Positions 1 through 11,354 of a DNA stretch of 64,000 nucleotides are shown here, in pieces. The position numbers and the translations under genes are program-made. The notes under the pieces are model-generated. The model searched no databases. It had not been told where the DNA came from and saw only the letters and a list, made by a program, of their open reading frames with translations. The stretch spans positions 39,763,956 through 39,827,955 of the forward strand of contig CM049318.1 in assembly GCA_026874595.1 (NCBI GenBank), given 5' to 3'. Position 1 is the stretch's first letter; every line of letters starts with the position of its first letter. Source of the DNA: Sipunculus nudus (lineage: Eukaryota > Annelida > Sipuncula > Golfingiida > Sipunculidae).

Positions 1-999
1 ACTTCCGCCCTGCAATTAATCACACACCAAACGAAGTTTTCGGGGGTCCGCATCGTTATAACTCAACAAGGGGGTTTATTACACACCTATGACTATAGGC
101 CTTAAACGAAACGAAACGAGGGGTATGGTTTAGAAAAGTAGTCCTAAACTAAAATGGAATTTTGCAGATGCATAAACATACAGATTGAGAGCCGTTAAAT
201 ATACATAAAAATTGTAGGTGGTTACCTTCATTTAAATAATAAAAAAAATATCTTCTTAGAAATCATGTTTAATCAAATATAAAAAAAAGTTTATTAGCTT
301 TAGAGAACCGCATGTTCAGGAAAGCAAAAGTAGAATATGGACAAAAATTCTGTTCTATCCTGATATACCTTTCCCATTACACTATTTCAAATGATAAAGT
401 ACACATATCTTATAACACCCTTTAAGATGAGGTCCCTAGCATGTATCTTAATTTATTTGATGAACCCATAATGCGGAGGGGACACAAACGAAGCAGACGA
501 CTCTAATGCGCTGTGCGCATGTCCGGTTTATTGTTTATGAACAATTGCATATCTACAGTGCTAGGCCTACATTTTTGCTTAATGTGACATGGTAAGCTAT
601 GGCGAAACTTCATGAAATCATTAAATATGCGAAACGTTTACAGTTGCCAATTGTGCTGTATGCTGTAAATAGTCATATAAATAATGACCTTTTACGTGAC
701 GCAATATGGCGTTCGGGTTACAATACACCGAAAATCTTTAGGACTAAATCTAAGAGACACTTTTTTATGAATGATTTTAGTGATCCATCACGTACGTTAC
801 CTAGTAGGTCACAGAGTACATACGTTAGTATTGGGAGAGACGATCCTCCATTGACACCTGAGACCGTTGTAGTAGTCTCTACCCAGATTGAACCCGGGGG
901 ATGTGATTTCTCCCGATTTGTTCCTCAAGATGACAACACCAGCTGGACACTTGGGCGCTGTTAAAAAGGACTTATGTACGATTAAACTCTGTATATTGA
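1..999. repeat. Left copy of a ~1-kb duplicated segment carrying a CUB exon
   Basis: Positions 1-999 match 9547-10544 in direct orientation with about nine single-base differences and one A-run length change (about 99% identity). The match stops abruptly at 999/10544, after TCTGTATATTGA. The left edge is cut by the window. Such identity over intron as well as exon means a recent duplication, a retained alternative haplotype or an assembly artefact. Confidence 0.95.
824..957 (-). CDS. CUB N-half exon, duplicate of 10369-10502 (orphan in this window)
   Basis: It has the same acceptor (AACAG), reading frame, donor (GTATGT) and phases as the exon at 10369-10502. It keeps the consensus CQWRIVSP. 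It lies beyond the 3' end of gene B, and no C-half exon follows before the window edge. If the duplication continues to the left, its C-half should lie outside the window. Otherwise it is a dead fragment. Confidence 0.6.
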
Positions 1000-1012
1000 A
1001 TATAAATATAAT

Positions 1013-1661
1013 CATGGTGATAAATGCATAAGTTGTTCAGATACTGGAGCTTTTGTATCAAATTTTTAATTATTCTGAGGGGCACTCACGAGCCCCATAG
1101 CTCTAAGGATATGGGTAACAGAGACCTAATTTGAGGTTTCAATAGAGACTTTTCATGGACCTCTCTTCATGTCAAGATAGAAGATTCAAGGTCCAGCGGT
1201 TACAATTTGTTCCCTGTTAACAGATGACAGTTTCTTTAAAGGGATCAAAAATAGAGAACAGAATCATAAAAATTAGAAAAAAATACAGATGGTGCCACCA
1301 ATTTGTAGGAACTGATGGAACACTTAATGTTTAATATTCATGCAAAGTATCATGGTGATCAGGGCATTAGTTATTCAGATACTTAAGCTTTTGTATCAAT
1401 TTTTTTTATTATTCTGGGGGGTACTTACGAGACCTATAGCTCGGAGAATATGGGTAACATAGACCTATTTGTAGGTTTCTACAGACACTTTTCATGGACC
1501 TCCCTTGCTGTTAAGTCAGAAGATTCCAGCCATGTTAACTGATGACAGCTTCTTTGAAGGTATCATAAATAGAGAATATCATAAATAGACGGCCGGACAG
1601 ACGACGGACAAAGAGTGATCGCTATAGCTCAGATGGCTTCAGTAAGCTGAGCTAAAAAACC
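1013..1661. repeat. Two-unit repeat with a GACGGAC tail (SINE-like end)
   Basis: Units starting near 1013 and 1344 share long stretches (CTTTTGTATCAA, ATTATTCTG, GGTAACA, ACTTTTCATGGACCTC, AACAGATGACAG-like). The second ends with GACGACGGACAAAGAGTGATC, then the hairpin arms AGCTCAG and CTGAGCT and an A-run at about 1656-1661. The tail resembles abundant mollusc repeats. No internal polymerase III boxes were verified. Confidence 0.6.
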
Positions 1662-1854
1662 ATTATAATTACAATTCCCTTACCTTTCTATGTTCAATAA
1701 ATGTAAAGAAATGATCATATGAATTATCAGCTGTACAATAACTTTATATCTTATTACAACATATTTAATACCACAGAAAGGACCATACGAGCTATTAATA
1801 TCATGAGGCAATTTACACAAAATTAGCTGGTCTAGTTAGATGTATAGTTCATAA

Positions 1855-3645
1855 CTTGCCGGAAATCTCCGATTTCGGCAAGCTGGTTGATCAGTCGCGG
1901 ATGTCTGTTTGTCTGTCTGTTTGTCTGTTTGTCTGTTCCCTCTCTACAGGTCGAATTTTCCGAATATGGCCGCTAGGGGGCGCTGGACATCACCCTCCCT
2001 AACATATCTTTTTTTTGGCCGTATCTTATAACTATAATTCTCAATAACAAAAAATAAGGCTTATGTTCTTTCTCTTGGTCTTCAGTATAACCTGAGTAAG
2101 TAATGTGGTCTCATTCTTGTGTCACTTTGTTAGTATGTCTGTCTGTTTATCAGTTGTCCTGAAATTCGCCTGCTTGCTGATTCTTGTGTCTTACATATAG
2201 CATTCTACAGGCCACAGTTTTGAGAGAATCCTTTTGAAACTGGTACATTTTATGTCTTATACAATATATATGTCTTATCTCGAAATGAATTTTTCATTAT
2301 CCGAATATGGCCGCTAGGGGGCGCTGCACATGACCCTCTCCAACATATCATTTTTTTCATATCTCCATAACTATAATTCTCATTTACAGAAACTATGGGT
2401 TATCTTATTTCTCATGGTCTTCTCCATACCTTGAGTAAGTAATGTGGTCTCATTCTTGTGTCACTTTGCTAGTATGTCTGTCTGTTTGTCAGTTGTCCTG
2501 AAATTCGCCTGCTTGCTTGTTCTTGTGTCTTACATATAGCATCCTCCAAGCCATAGTTTTGAAAGAATCCTTTTGAAACTGGTACATGTTATGTCTTATA
2601 CTAATATTTCGAAACGAATATTTCATTTTCCGAATATGGCCGCTAGGGGCACTGGACATAACCCTCCCTAATATATCATTTTTTGGCCATATCTCTTAAC
2701 TATAATTGTCAATTACAGAAACTATGGCTTATTTTATTTCTCATGGTCTTCCATATAACCTGAGTAAGCCATGTGGTCTTATTCTTGTGTCACTTTGTAT
2801 GTCTGTCTGTTTGTCAGTTGTCCCAAATTCGCCTGCTTGCTGGTTCTTGTGTCTTGTATATACCATTCTTCAGGCCACAGTTTTGAAGGAATCCTTTTGA
2901 AACTGGTACATGTTATGTCTTACACTAATATTTCGAAACAAATTTTTCATTTTCCGAATATGGCCGCTAGGGGCGTTTGACATGACCCTCCCTAACATAT
3001 CATTTTTTGGCCATATCTCTTAAATATAATTCTCAATTACAGAAACTATGAATTATTTTCTTCCTCTTGGTCTTCCCCATACCCTGAGCAAGTCATGTGG
3101 TCTCATTCTTGTTTTACTTTCTTAGTATGTCTGTCTGTTTGTCAGTTGTCCTCAAATTCGTCTGCTTGCTGGTTAATGTGTCTTACATATACCATTCTTC
3201 AGGCTACTGTTTTGAAGGAATCCTTTTGAAGCTGGTACATCTTATGTCTTACACTAATATCTCGAAACAGATTCTTCATTTTCCGGATATTGCCGCTAGG
3301 GAGCGCTGCACACGACTTTCCCAAATATTTAATTTTTGGCCATATCTTCAAAACTGTGAACCTCAGCTACATAAACTATATAGCTTATTTTCTTCCTCTG
3401 AGTCTTATCCATAATTTGGTTAAATAATCTAGTCAAAATCTGGTGTCACTTTGTCAGTATGTCTGTCTGTTTGTCCATTGTCCTCAAATTCGTCGGTTGT
3501 TGTCTGTAATGTCTGCTTCCTGTTCTTTTGTATGATCTATGTTGTTCAACCGGCTCAAATTTTTAGTAATCCCTCTGAAAGTCACTCAAATGATAGAAAA
3601 CTGGCTCTGTCTGTCCCTCTGTCTGTCATTTCGACTTCCGGCAAG
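1855..3645. repeat. Element with ~5.5 tandem copies of a ~330-bp unit and inverted ends
   Basis: The marker TTCCGAATATGGCCGCTAGGG recurs near 1960, 2301, 2630, 2954 and 3282 (spacing 341, 329, 324, 328), with a partial sixth unit to about 3600. The left edge CTTGCCGGAA (1855-1864) is matched by the complement TTCCGGCAAG at 3636-3645. The left edge also forms a hairpin (CTTGCCGGAAAT with ATTTCGGCAAG, 1855-1882). Open frames across the array are shadows of the repeat. Best guess: a non-autonomous DNA element with an internal satellite. Confidence 0.75.
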
Positions 3646-4407
3646 CGCGCGACCTCTGGTCATCTTGTTTAGACTTCATTCATTTTCGATATTAACTTTA
3701 CTTAAATCTTACGTTTGGGTTCCCATTGCCGTTTATTTTAACAGCTCTAACAAGATCACTAGACTGCCAATATGTCTTGGGGCGGACAAAAGACGAATAT
3801 AACCGAGTTTGTAACGCAGAGCTTTCATTGGAACTACTATTTTTAATTTCCTTTAGCACTGTATATATTTCATACATGACATATCGAAGACCTATTCAAG
3901 CCAATAATGAAGTCATTCACGCAGATGAATAAAACAATTTAAGATAAATTAAGCTTAAAATACAAAGTATTTATTTTTAAACAAATACAACGAGTGTTTA
4001 GATTACCAGTTTGAAGTACAAATTATCCAGCTTGAAAAAGAACCATACTAATCCCATAAATACATATATTAGGTCACCACCAACCATTAATAAATGTAAT
4101 CTTTTATTCGGAACATATCCAATCTTATCAGCAAAATGCAAATTAGTATACACAAAAATGTGTTAATAAATCCAGAAAATGAATAAACATAACAAATGCT
4201 ATTTTATACGTGACATATTCTTGAAAACATCTGACAGGACGTGCCTAGCTTGTTAGTAATCCTCCTATGAATATAGCTAACACAATGTGCTTAGTGTTTC
4301 TGTTCTTTCAAACAAATTCATATAACAGGCATTTTTGCCTGAACCTCGTCTTATAACGATCATATCTGACATCATATGCAAAGTCTGCCCTTTATCTTTC
4401 ATCTCTT

Positions 4408-5165
4408 TCATTTCGCGTGTGTATCTACGGCTTGGTAAGTCAGTAGGAACCCCATAAATGTGTTGTATGAACTGGATGTAAATTTAATAAACATATCAGG
4501 CCCCGTACTTTGTTATTTAAGTCCGCGGGATGTCAAGTTTCCCGTCATGAACGTTAATTGTGGAAAATCTGCGGTGTTCCCATCATAGAGAAACACGGTG
4601 TCGCTGTATGTCTCTGTTTCAAATGACACAACCGACAGCTCAATGGTCATCTGAAAAACAAAGAATAGCTATAAGGATTCTGGAATTACAAGCCTAATAC
4701 ATTAAGTCCCTAAGTTCTGGAGAGAACCCATTTTACGCATGATGGATATTCCGCTTAACGTATATCCAAGCATGATTCATCTTACCGTAAAATATTCTTG
4801 ATTATTTACTGTGGACAGAACCTGTGTGGAAAATCATGAGAAGTGAACTGCTTTAAGTTACTTCCGAACATATTGAGCAATACATTTCGCTACCAGTCAT
4901 TTTCCTATTTGTTACAATTTACTTGCGTAAATTTAAAGAATTTGCTTATATTCAATAGAGTGTGAAAGAAATTGTATATTGAATGCTACAGTGGTTAGTC
5001 TTTTTGTGCAAGTACTTAGAATTTAAAGTATACATACATTTTCAGGAACTGTGATACTCCACTGACAAAGGAGAGCATTAGAGTAGTTCCGGCCTTCTTT
5101 GTAACCAGGGGATGTTATATTGCCAGCTAAATCAGTGATGGATACAACGCCAGAAAACTCGGGAA
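4408..5165 (-). pseudogene. Gene B CUB domain 3, terminal, with premature TAA (exons 5038-5165 and 4408-4650)
   Basis: The N-half reads VPEFSGVVSITDLAGNITSP with Phe-Ser where CUB1 and CUB2 have Cys-Pro, so its first cysteine is gone and Cys in LLCQWSI is unpaired. The C-half reads MTIELSVVSFETETYSDTVF, then LYDGNT, and hits TAA at 4515-4513 just before QSTGPDMFIKF, where the other copies read HRSTG. Beyond the stop the frame stays open and domain-like (GFLLTYQAV) to DTHAK and TGA at 4410-4408. The donor used by the other C-halves is absent here (GTAGAT), so this is the natural last exon and the upstream TAA is an added nonsense change, perhaps CAA to TAA. A possible AATAAA on this strand is at 4108-4103. 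Confidence 0.7.
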
Positions 5166-8100
5166 CTATAAAAGAGAAGGCAAACCGGATAACCCATATA
5201 TCGACTTTGCAAAATCCATGTGTGCATATAGGCGTATGTGCGTACAATTGCTACAAACTTCATGCGCGCGTGCATGCGTACATATGTGAGATTACAATAT
5301 TGGGTTGCAGTGATGTAGGGTTATGTTCCATATGTGTAAAGTGTTCAAAAGGTATTTTTATGAAGCACATACGCATATACACCGACAAAAAGGGACACAT
5401 TAGATACAATCGGTTAAAAATATAAAAATGGATTTTCACACTTGCATTTCTGCATGCTCACGTGGGTGTCACAGTTTCAGCTAAATTAGCCCATAAATTA
5501 ATTCTATATTATCCAAATCATCTATTCTTCGATGATCGGTAGTAAATTCCATTCATTAAGCTAATAAAGTATTTCACCACGTCTTTTATGATAATTCAGG
5601 ACACATTACCCAAAGTATTATGAAGTATCTATACTGTTATAGGGAACCCTTGTTTATCCGGACTCGAAAGATACAAATATTAAATTCTGATTATTTTCCG
5701 TTGTTATGAGTATATCTTGCTCTGCTCGGAAAGGTAAATACCAATAGCCAAAACAGGTAAAATTTCAATTTTAATTCAGAGAATAAACGTTCGGATACTC
5801 CATTTTCGAATATAACTCATGATATTTTGCGTCCGTCATCTATCTGATATAAATATATAACATTTTATCAGTATTATTAAATAACAAATAAAAAGTGTAT
5901 TACCGACTGCTTGGTAGGTCAAAGAAAAGCCGGTATAAGTTAACTCAGGATTGGAAGTAAATTTGAGGAACATCTGATTTCCTGTACTGCGATGCTGCCA
6001 ACCTGGGTCTACATTACCAGACCAATAGCTTATGACTGATGAACTTGAAGCATTGCTACCATCAAAAACGCCAATTTTGTCCAAAAATGCCTGAGTACTG
6101 AATGATACAATCGTCAAAAGGATTTGCATCTGAAATACAAGTGAAACTCAAAGCTACCATCCTGGACAAACTGCTATATAAATCACTCTGCATAAAATGC
6201 AGATGTACAATGGAACTGACCGCATTGGTGACAACTGAATAAGCGAACCGAACCTTAAATATTTAAACTTTTTAGTAATTAAAAAAAAGTGGGATATTGG
6301 ATGCCATGGATGAAACACCGATACATATAAATAACATAACGGCATCCATAAATAAAAGTATGCTTTTGTAATTAACAAAACTGCCATTATCTGAAATAAA
6401 TAAGGGTGTGAAAGGATATGAAAAACATCATGATTTTGTGTGTGTGTTCACTTTTCATTTTGTTAGAACCAGTTTTGCCCGGTATCACCCATTCAGATTA
6501 TAAGTAATGATAATGCACATCTCCTCTTTGATTAAACCGGTATGATAAGCAAAGATGTCCAACAGGTAAACCTTAACACAGAACCACTTAAAAGTAAATG
6601 TCCCCACCCACTCACTACCAAAGTATTTTTACACCTCAGGCAAAAAAAAAGGGTTCATTTTTTTTTTTATTTGCTTTCACACTGTTTACTTCAATATACG
6701 TCTGCACGCGACAGTAATGTATATAGAGACTGCTAGCACTCCCGACACATTTCTTTATCTGTGCCAGGGTTTGTTAAAGAGCCTGTGTCTTCCCCTGCTA
6801 CTGTCCGAGTTAAGACATCAGACTGATTCTGTCTTAATGTAATCTGAAAGTAATTATAGCTTACATTCTTTGGGGCGGTTATTCTCCACTGACATATGAC
6901 GCTGTTCCCGTAGTCCCGGCCTTTGTCAAAGCCAGGCGAGGTGATAGTACCGTTGGCATCTTTCAGGTTGACAACCCCAGAGGGACACTGAGGGGCTGTT
7001 ATAAATAAAAAAGAAATAATGCAAGATTCTTTGCGGTGCTTTTATAAACAGGGGTTAGTTAATTTACTTAAACCTGAATGTTGAAATGCTTAATTACAGA
7101 CACTATGCATTATAATGTTTTTCTTTAAAAAGAGTGCATCGACGGAGAACTTAATGTTTCGTAGCTGATGATTAAATAGATGTAATAAACATACAAACGT
7201 TATCTAAATTTAACAAACTAATAATTATATGTGTTAAAATTCCATATTTCACAAGCTATATATATATATAGTAACATGATGTGAGTGATTTATAGTAAAA
7301 CATATAAGTGTATCTGAGGGTTCGAAAGGGAATGCCCCGCATGACGACCATCCAGTGACACGACCAAATGGCTGGCAGCCATTATAGTCCATCCTCTTCA
7401 GGCCGTGTCATATATCTCTAACAAGACAGCCCCATTAAAACGTCAATAGACCTATTTTACAGGGAGTTAGCGTTGCAGTTCCCTCTCTCTGTTTATTTTC
7501 CCAATATGATGAGATTTCATCGAAATCGGTTTTTCCCATGGTGGGGGTTACCATTGTAAAATTATGGGTTAAACACCGTTTATATTACGCTCTTTACACA
7601 GCGCTTTTCCCTATAGGCCTCCTTCCTATATGTCATAATATCACTATATCGGGAGCTTCTGTAGAAGCGTAAGATTGCCGCTGCCTCGGGAGCGTACGTT
7701 TATATGTATTATTACTACATCTCTATAAAAGTTCATCTTTTGAGATTGTGCAGTTTAAATCGAATTTTTTTTCAAAACTGTATATTAATGATGATGTCTA
7801 TGTCATATTTTCTCGAATCTTGCGAATTCATTTGTAAATATTAAATTAATTAACCTAATTTTATTAGGTATTTGTGAGAGTGTTGTTTACATCGACTTCT
7901 GGTTCTAACATTTTATTCATTCATACGATATCAATATCAAGCTTTGTCAAGGGATCCTGTTGTTCATGAGGATTTATGATTCCAAAACCGTTATTATTTC
8001 TGTCAAAATATACGTATAAAATTTTCTGGAAGCGGAAGAGGACCTAGTTATATCTAGTACTACTCCAAACCTAATAATTTATGGCTTTATCAGTTTTAGG

Positions 8101-8620
8101 TTATCTCTGTCTGTAGTGTACATAGATTTCTGGTTCAGACGCTTATATTTGTGACGATACCTAAATATGTTGAGGAGATGATGTTTTTATTCAAAACCGG
8201 TGCTAAGACGTACCATTATTATTCATAAACACATTTAATTTGAATTTTCAGATGTGTTCATATTACTTTGTATTACCCATTTAATATACTAGAAATACGA
8301 TGTATAAAAGGCCTGGTATGGGTTAAATATGACAGAAATATTGATAGAAAATTAGCCCTACCGACAATCCGATAGGTAACTGAAAAACCGGGTGCAGTGG
8401 TTTGTCCATTTGTTGTAAATAGTAGAAACATAACATGTTTAGTGCTTCGGTGTTGAAATCCCTTCCTTGGAGACGAAGAAAGTTGGCCTAACATTGGAGA
8501 TTTGCTGCTTCTCCCATCATATATTATCGGCTTATCGGAATAGAATTGTGTTAAGAACGATTCGACAGTAAGGAGAATATTTTTCTGAAATAAAAACAAA
8601 TAGGCATTAGATTCATATAA

Positions 8621-8656
<36 letters not shown>

Positions 8657-10502
8657 CCGAACTAAAGTGGACACGATATTGACTGCGTACCAAACGCAGT
8701 CCTGTGAGGACTTGCACACGGGTCCTCGCAAACGAAAAGCTGTTCAAGCGTTGAAAAGTTGGGAAAGCTATGCTGGGGAATCATACTATGTATGTTGAAT
8801 CCTATAGCTTGTACTAACCTTTCTCCTGGGTAAGTTTCTTGCATATCCTCAATAGGAACGTTTCGCATGAAATTTGTTTTTGTGTGTGTGTGACAGCGCC
8901 ATCTATTGAGAGCTTTGCGAAATGGTTAGAAAAGTGTGTGTGTAAGCCAGGGATGTAAGCTTGTCCTCGATATTATGTTAAAAAGGTTATCCAAGTGTCC
9001 TTGATAAGTTGATAATATGTTGCTACGACATGAAGACTTGTCATAAAAGTGCAATATGCCAAATGAACGTCCTCGCAAGTCATGGGCTAAGTCAACGCAT
9101 CGTTCTCACGTCGAACCATCCTTTTTTTTTTTAAAAAAAAGTGTGCAATGATACATGCGTCTTTTACTTTTTTTTCATCTCAATGTAGCGGAACTGTTGG
9201 TCCTCGGAAGTGCGATGTTTAAGGTAAGTTCTCGCGGGTTTGTTATCCGCGTATGTATGTGTGTGTGGGTGTGTGTGTGACCAAAATTCACCGTTGCCCT
9301 GTTGCAGGGGTGTATTTACATAAATCATGTACAGATAAAACGGACTTACTCAATGTTGTTATATCAAAACATTAAAATTTACCCATAAGGATTTTCGTAA
9401 AATAGTTCACTTCCTAGCAGAAAAATGTTTTTATTAAAATGTACATTTATTTATGAAGGCCGAAGACATACGATGTTTTAAAAGCTATCAGCCTCTACAG
9501 ACTGTACAGTATCGACAGCCATAGGTAAACCCCTAGTAAAAAAAAAACTTCCGCCCTGCAATTAATCACACACCAAACGAAGTTTTCGGGGGTCCGCATC
9601 GTTATAACTCAACAAGGGGGTTTATTACACACCTATGACTATAGGCCTTAAACGAAACGAAACGAGGGGTATGGTTTAGAAAAGTAGTCCTAAACTAAAA
9701 TGGAATTTTGCAGATGCATAAACATACAGATTGAGAGCCGTTAAATATACATAAAAATTGTAGGTGGTTACCTTCATTTAAATAATAAAAAAATATCTTC
9801 TTAGAAATCATGTTTAATCAAATATAAAAAAAAGTCTATTAGCTTTAGAGAACCGCATGTTCAGGAAAGCAAAAGTAGAATATGGACAAAAATTCTGTTC
9901 TATCCTGATATACCTTTCCCATTACACTATTTCAAATGATAAAGTACACATATCTTATAACACCCTTAAAGATGAGGTCCCTAGCATGTATCTTAATTTA
10001 TTTGATGAACCCATAATGCGGAGGGGACACAAACGAAGCAGACGACTCTAATGCGCTGTGCGCATGTCCGGTTTATTGTTTATGAACAATTGCATATCTA
10101 CAGTGCTAGGCCTACATTTTTGCTTAATGTGACATGGTAAGCTATGGCGAAACTTCATGAAATCATAAAATATGCGAAACGTTTACAGTTGCCAATTGTG
10201 CTGTATGCTGTAAATAGTCATATAAATAAAGACCTTTTACGTGACGCAATATGGCGTTCGGGTTACAATACACCGAAAATCTTTAGGACTAAATCTAACA
10301 GACACTTTTTTATGAATGATTTTAGTGATCCATCACGTACGTTACCTAGTAGGTCACAGAGTACATACGTTAGTATTGGGAGAGACGATCCCCCATTGAC
10401 ACCTGAGACCGTTGTAGTAGTCTCTACCCAGATTGAACCCGGGGGATGTGATTTCTCCCGATTTGTTCCTCAAGATGACAACACCAGCTGGACACTTGGG
10501 CG
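4408..10502 (-). CDS. Gene B: 3' part of a tandem-CUB gene (three CUB domains, two exons each)
   Basis: Exons: 10369-10502, 8362-8584, 6865-6995, 5904-6129, 5038-5165 and 4408-4650. Each CUB domain is split into an N-half exon (128-134 bases, phase 1 to 0) and a C-half exon (223-243 bases, phase 0 to 1). All junctions are GT-AG and in phase. CUB domains are about 110-residue beta-sandwich adhesion or recognition modules of secreted proteins. Signatures: G-x-I-T-S-P-G, Y-x-N-x-x-x-C-Q-W and Y-D-G. No signal-peptide exon was found, so the 5' end is missing, decayed or further right. The last exon has an in-frame TAA at 4515-4513, so as read the third CUB is cut short. With only two cysteines per domain these CUBs lack the usual second disulphide. 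Functional gene or recent pseudogene cannot be settled from sequence alone. Confidence 0.75.
5904..6995 (-). CDS. Gene B CUB domain 2 (exons 6865-6995 and 5904-6129)
   Basis: The N-half begins APQCPSGVVNLKDANGTITS and ends CQWRITAPKN at donor GTAAGC. The C-half begins MQILLTIVSF and contains IGVFDGSNAS, HRSTGNQMFLKF and GFSLTYQAV, ending with donor GTAATA. This is the best preserved of the three domains: no stop, frameshift or missing signature residue was seen. The intervening intron is 735 bases. Confidence 0.85.
7020..8270. other. Intronic sequence of gene B without recognised feature
   Basis: AT-rich, with one G/C-balanced patch (about 7318-7480) that looks like an old repeat copy. No exon signatures on either strand. 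Confidence 0.5.
8362..10502 (-). CDS. Gene B CUB domain 1 (exons 10369-10502 and 8362-8584)
   Basis: The N-half starts APKCPAGVVILRNKSGEITS and continues SPGFNLGRDYYNG, then CQWGIVSPNTN, ending with donor GTATGT. The C-half starts KNILLTVESF and contains IIYDGRSS, HRSTKHVMFLLF and GFSVTYRIV, ending with donor GTAGGG. The two cysteines are both in the N-half. The N-half sits in the roughly 1-kb block duplicated at 1-999. Relative to that copy and to CUB2 it carries Gly instead of Arg after Cys-Gln-Trp. A (TG)n repeat of about 33 bases lies just upstream of the C-half acceptor. Confidence 0.8.
8622..8654. repeat. (TG)n microsatellite
   Basis: About 16 TG units, 38 bases upstream (in gene sense) of the CUB1 C-half acceptor. 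Confidence 0.95.
8660..9540. other. Intronic repeat with GTCCTCGCAAG words
   Basis: GTCCTCG or its complement occurs near 8712, 8723, 8963, 9069, 9201 and 9227, and TG-rich runs near 8881 and 9255, which suggests a decayed repeat unit. It belongs to the intron between the CUB1 exons. Confidence 0.5.
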
Positions 10503-10544
10503 CTGTTAAAAAGGACTTATGTTTGATTAAACTCTGTATATTGA
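9547..10544. repeat. Right copy of the ~1-kb duplicated segment
   Basis: Direct repeat partner of 1-999. It begins after an A-run (about 9538-9547) and contains the N-half exon of gene B CUB1 at 10369-10502 with its flanking introns. Differences from the left copy include a coding change (Gly here, Arg there, after Cys-Gln-Trp). Confidence 0.95.
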
Positions 10545-10612
10545 CTGCACAATGAAAAAAGTTCAAACTGTTAAATATTTTCATGAAGGGATATATAAGT
10601 TTAAAGAAAACG

Positions 10613-10618
<6 letters not shown>

Positions 10619-10657
<39 letters not shown>
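10619..10657. repeat. (AT)n microsatellite
   Basis: About 19 AT units between the decayed CUB C-half and the duplicated segment. Confidence 0.95.
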
Positions 10658-10660
<3 letters not shown>

Positions 10661-10956
10661 TTATATACATTAAAACCTGACTAATAGGACTAACCGTGGG
10701 ACCGGACAAACGGGGTCTTAATTTAGTGGTGGTCTTATTAGACAGGTAAATTATAACCGATGTAAATGCTTTTGGTTCACTCGAACCATAGCATGTTATA
10801 TTATATGATAAATGTCACGGCTCAAAACAACCAGAATTTCCTCGATATTGATTAGCATTCATACAATGCGGTGATTTTCTATATTACTGATAATAAATAT
10901 TATATAGATATTATAACTGATAAATATTACATTTTACTATGAGGAAATTTTCATAC

Positions 10957-11075
10957 CTACTGCTTGATAGATTAAGGAAAAGCCCATCCCTCTGGTCTTT
11001 TTGCTAGACTTGAAATGCAGAAGCATGTGACGTCCAGTGCTACGAAATATTCAGGATCGAATTCTAATACCGAAA
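10957..11075 (-). pseudogene. Decayed CUB C-half exon (3' part)
   Basis: The frame RSTGRHMLLHF ... GFSLIYQAV ends at donor GTATGA (10956), in the same phase 1 as the functional C-halves. Immediately upstream, FDPEYF is in another frame, so a one-base slip separates the two parts, and a TGA precedes the second. It would sit directly 5' of the exon at 10502. As read it cannot contribute a whole domain. Confidence 0.6.
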
Positions 11076-11262
11076 ATGGAGTGAAAGTTCATTTAGAAAA
11101 GACAACATAAACACAACGATCCTATATTCACACTTGCATTCACTGTAAAATTTAATATACTCCAGTTAACCTTAATAATTGTTTAGGTATAATGTATATG
11201 AAAACAGAGTAAGATAAACGAGATATACTTAACATGAATTAACTTCCGACCTCACATTAGGT

Positions 11263-11327
11263 AACAAGATTGAACAAAATTTTACTTCATTATTTTTTTT
11301 ACTTCGGATTATTTGTTCAATCTTGTT
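11263..11327. repeat. Inverted repeat, 16-bp perfect arms
   Basis: AACAAGATTGAACAAA at 11263-11278 and its exact complement at 11312-11327, with a T-rich loop of 33 bases. It lies between the two pieces of the decayed CUB exon and may mark an inserted small hairpin element. Confidence 0.85.
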
Positions 11328-11354
11328 TTAGTGTTTTGATACAACACACAGTAC

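Noticed and set aside
599-964. 121-codon plus-strand frame, also present at 10144-10509
   Set aside because: It runs antisense across the CUB exon. Its presence in both places follows from the 99% identical duplication, with amino-acid-changing differences and no recognisable domain.
2706-3932. Several plus-strand frames with similar protein words in the tandem array
   Set aside because: They are translations of the 330-bp repeat, each cut by stops at different points; the frame is not kept between units.
1-10544. The two ~1-kb blocks as LTRs of one retrotransposon
   Set aside because: The blocks contain a spliced CUB exon, do not begin with TG or end with CA, and nothing between them resembles gag or pol.
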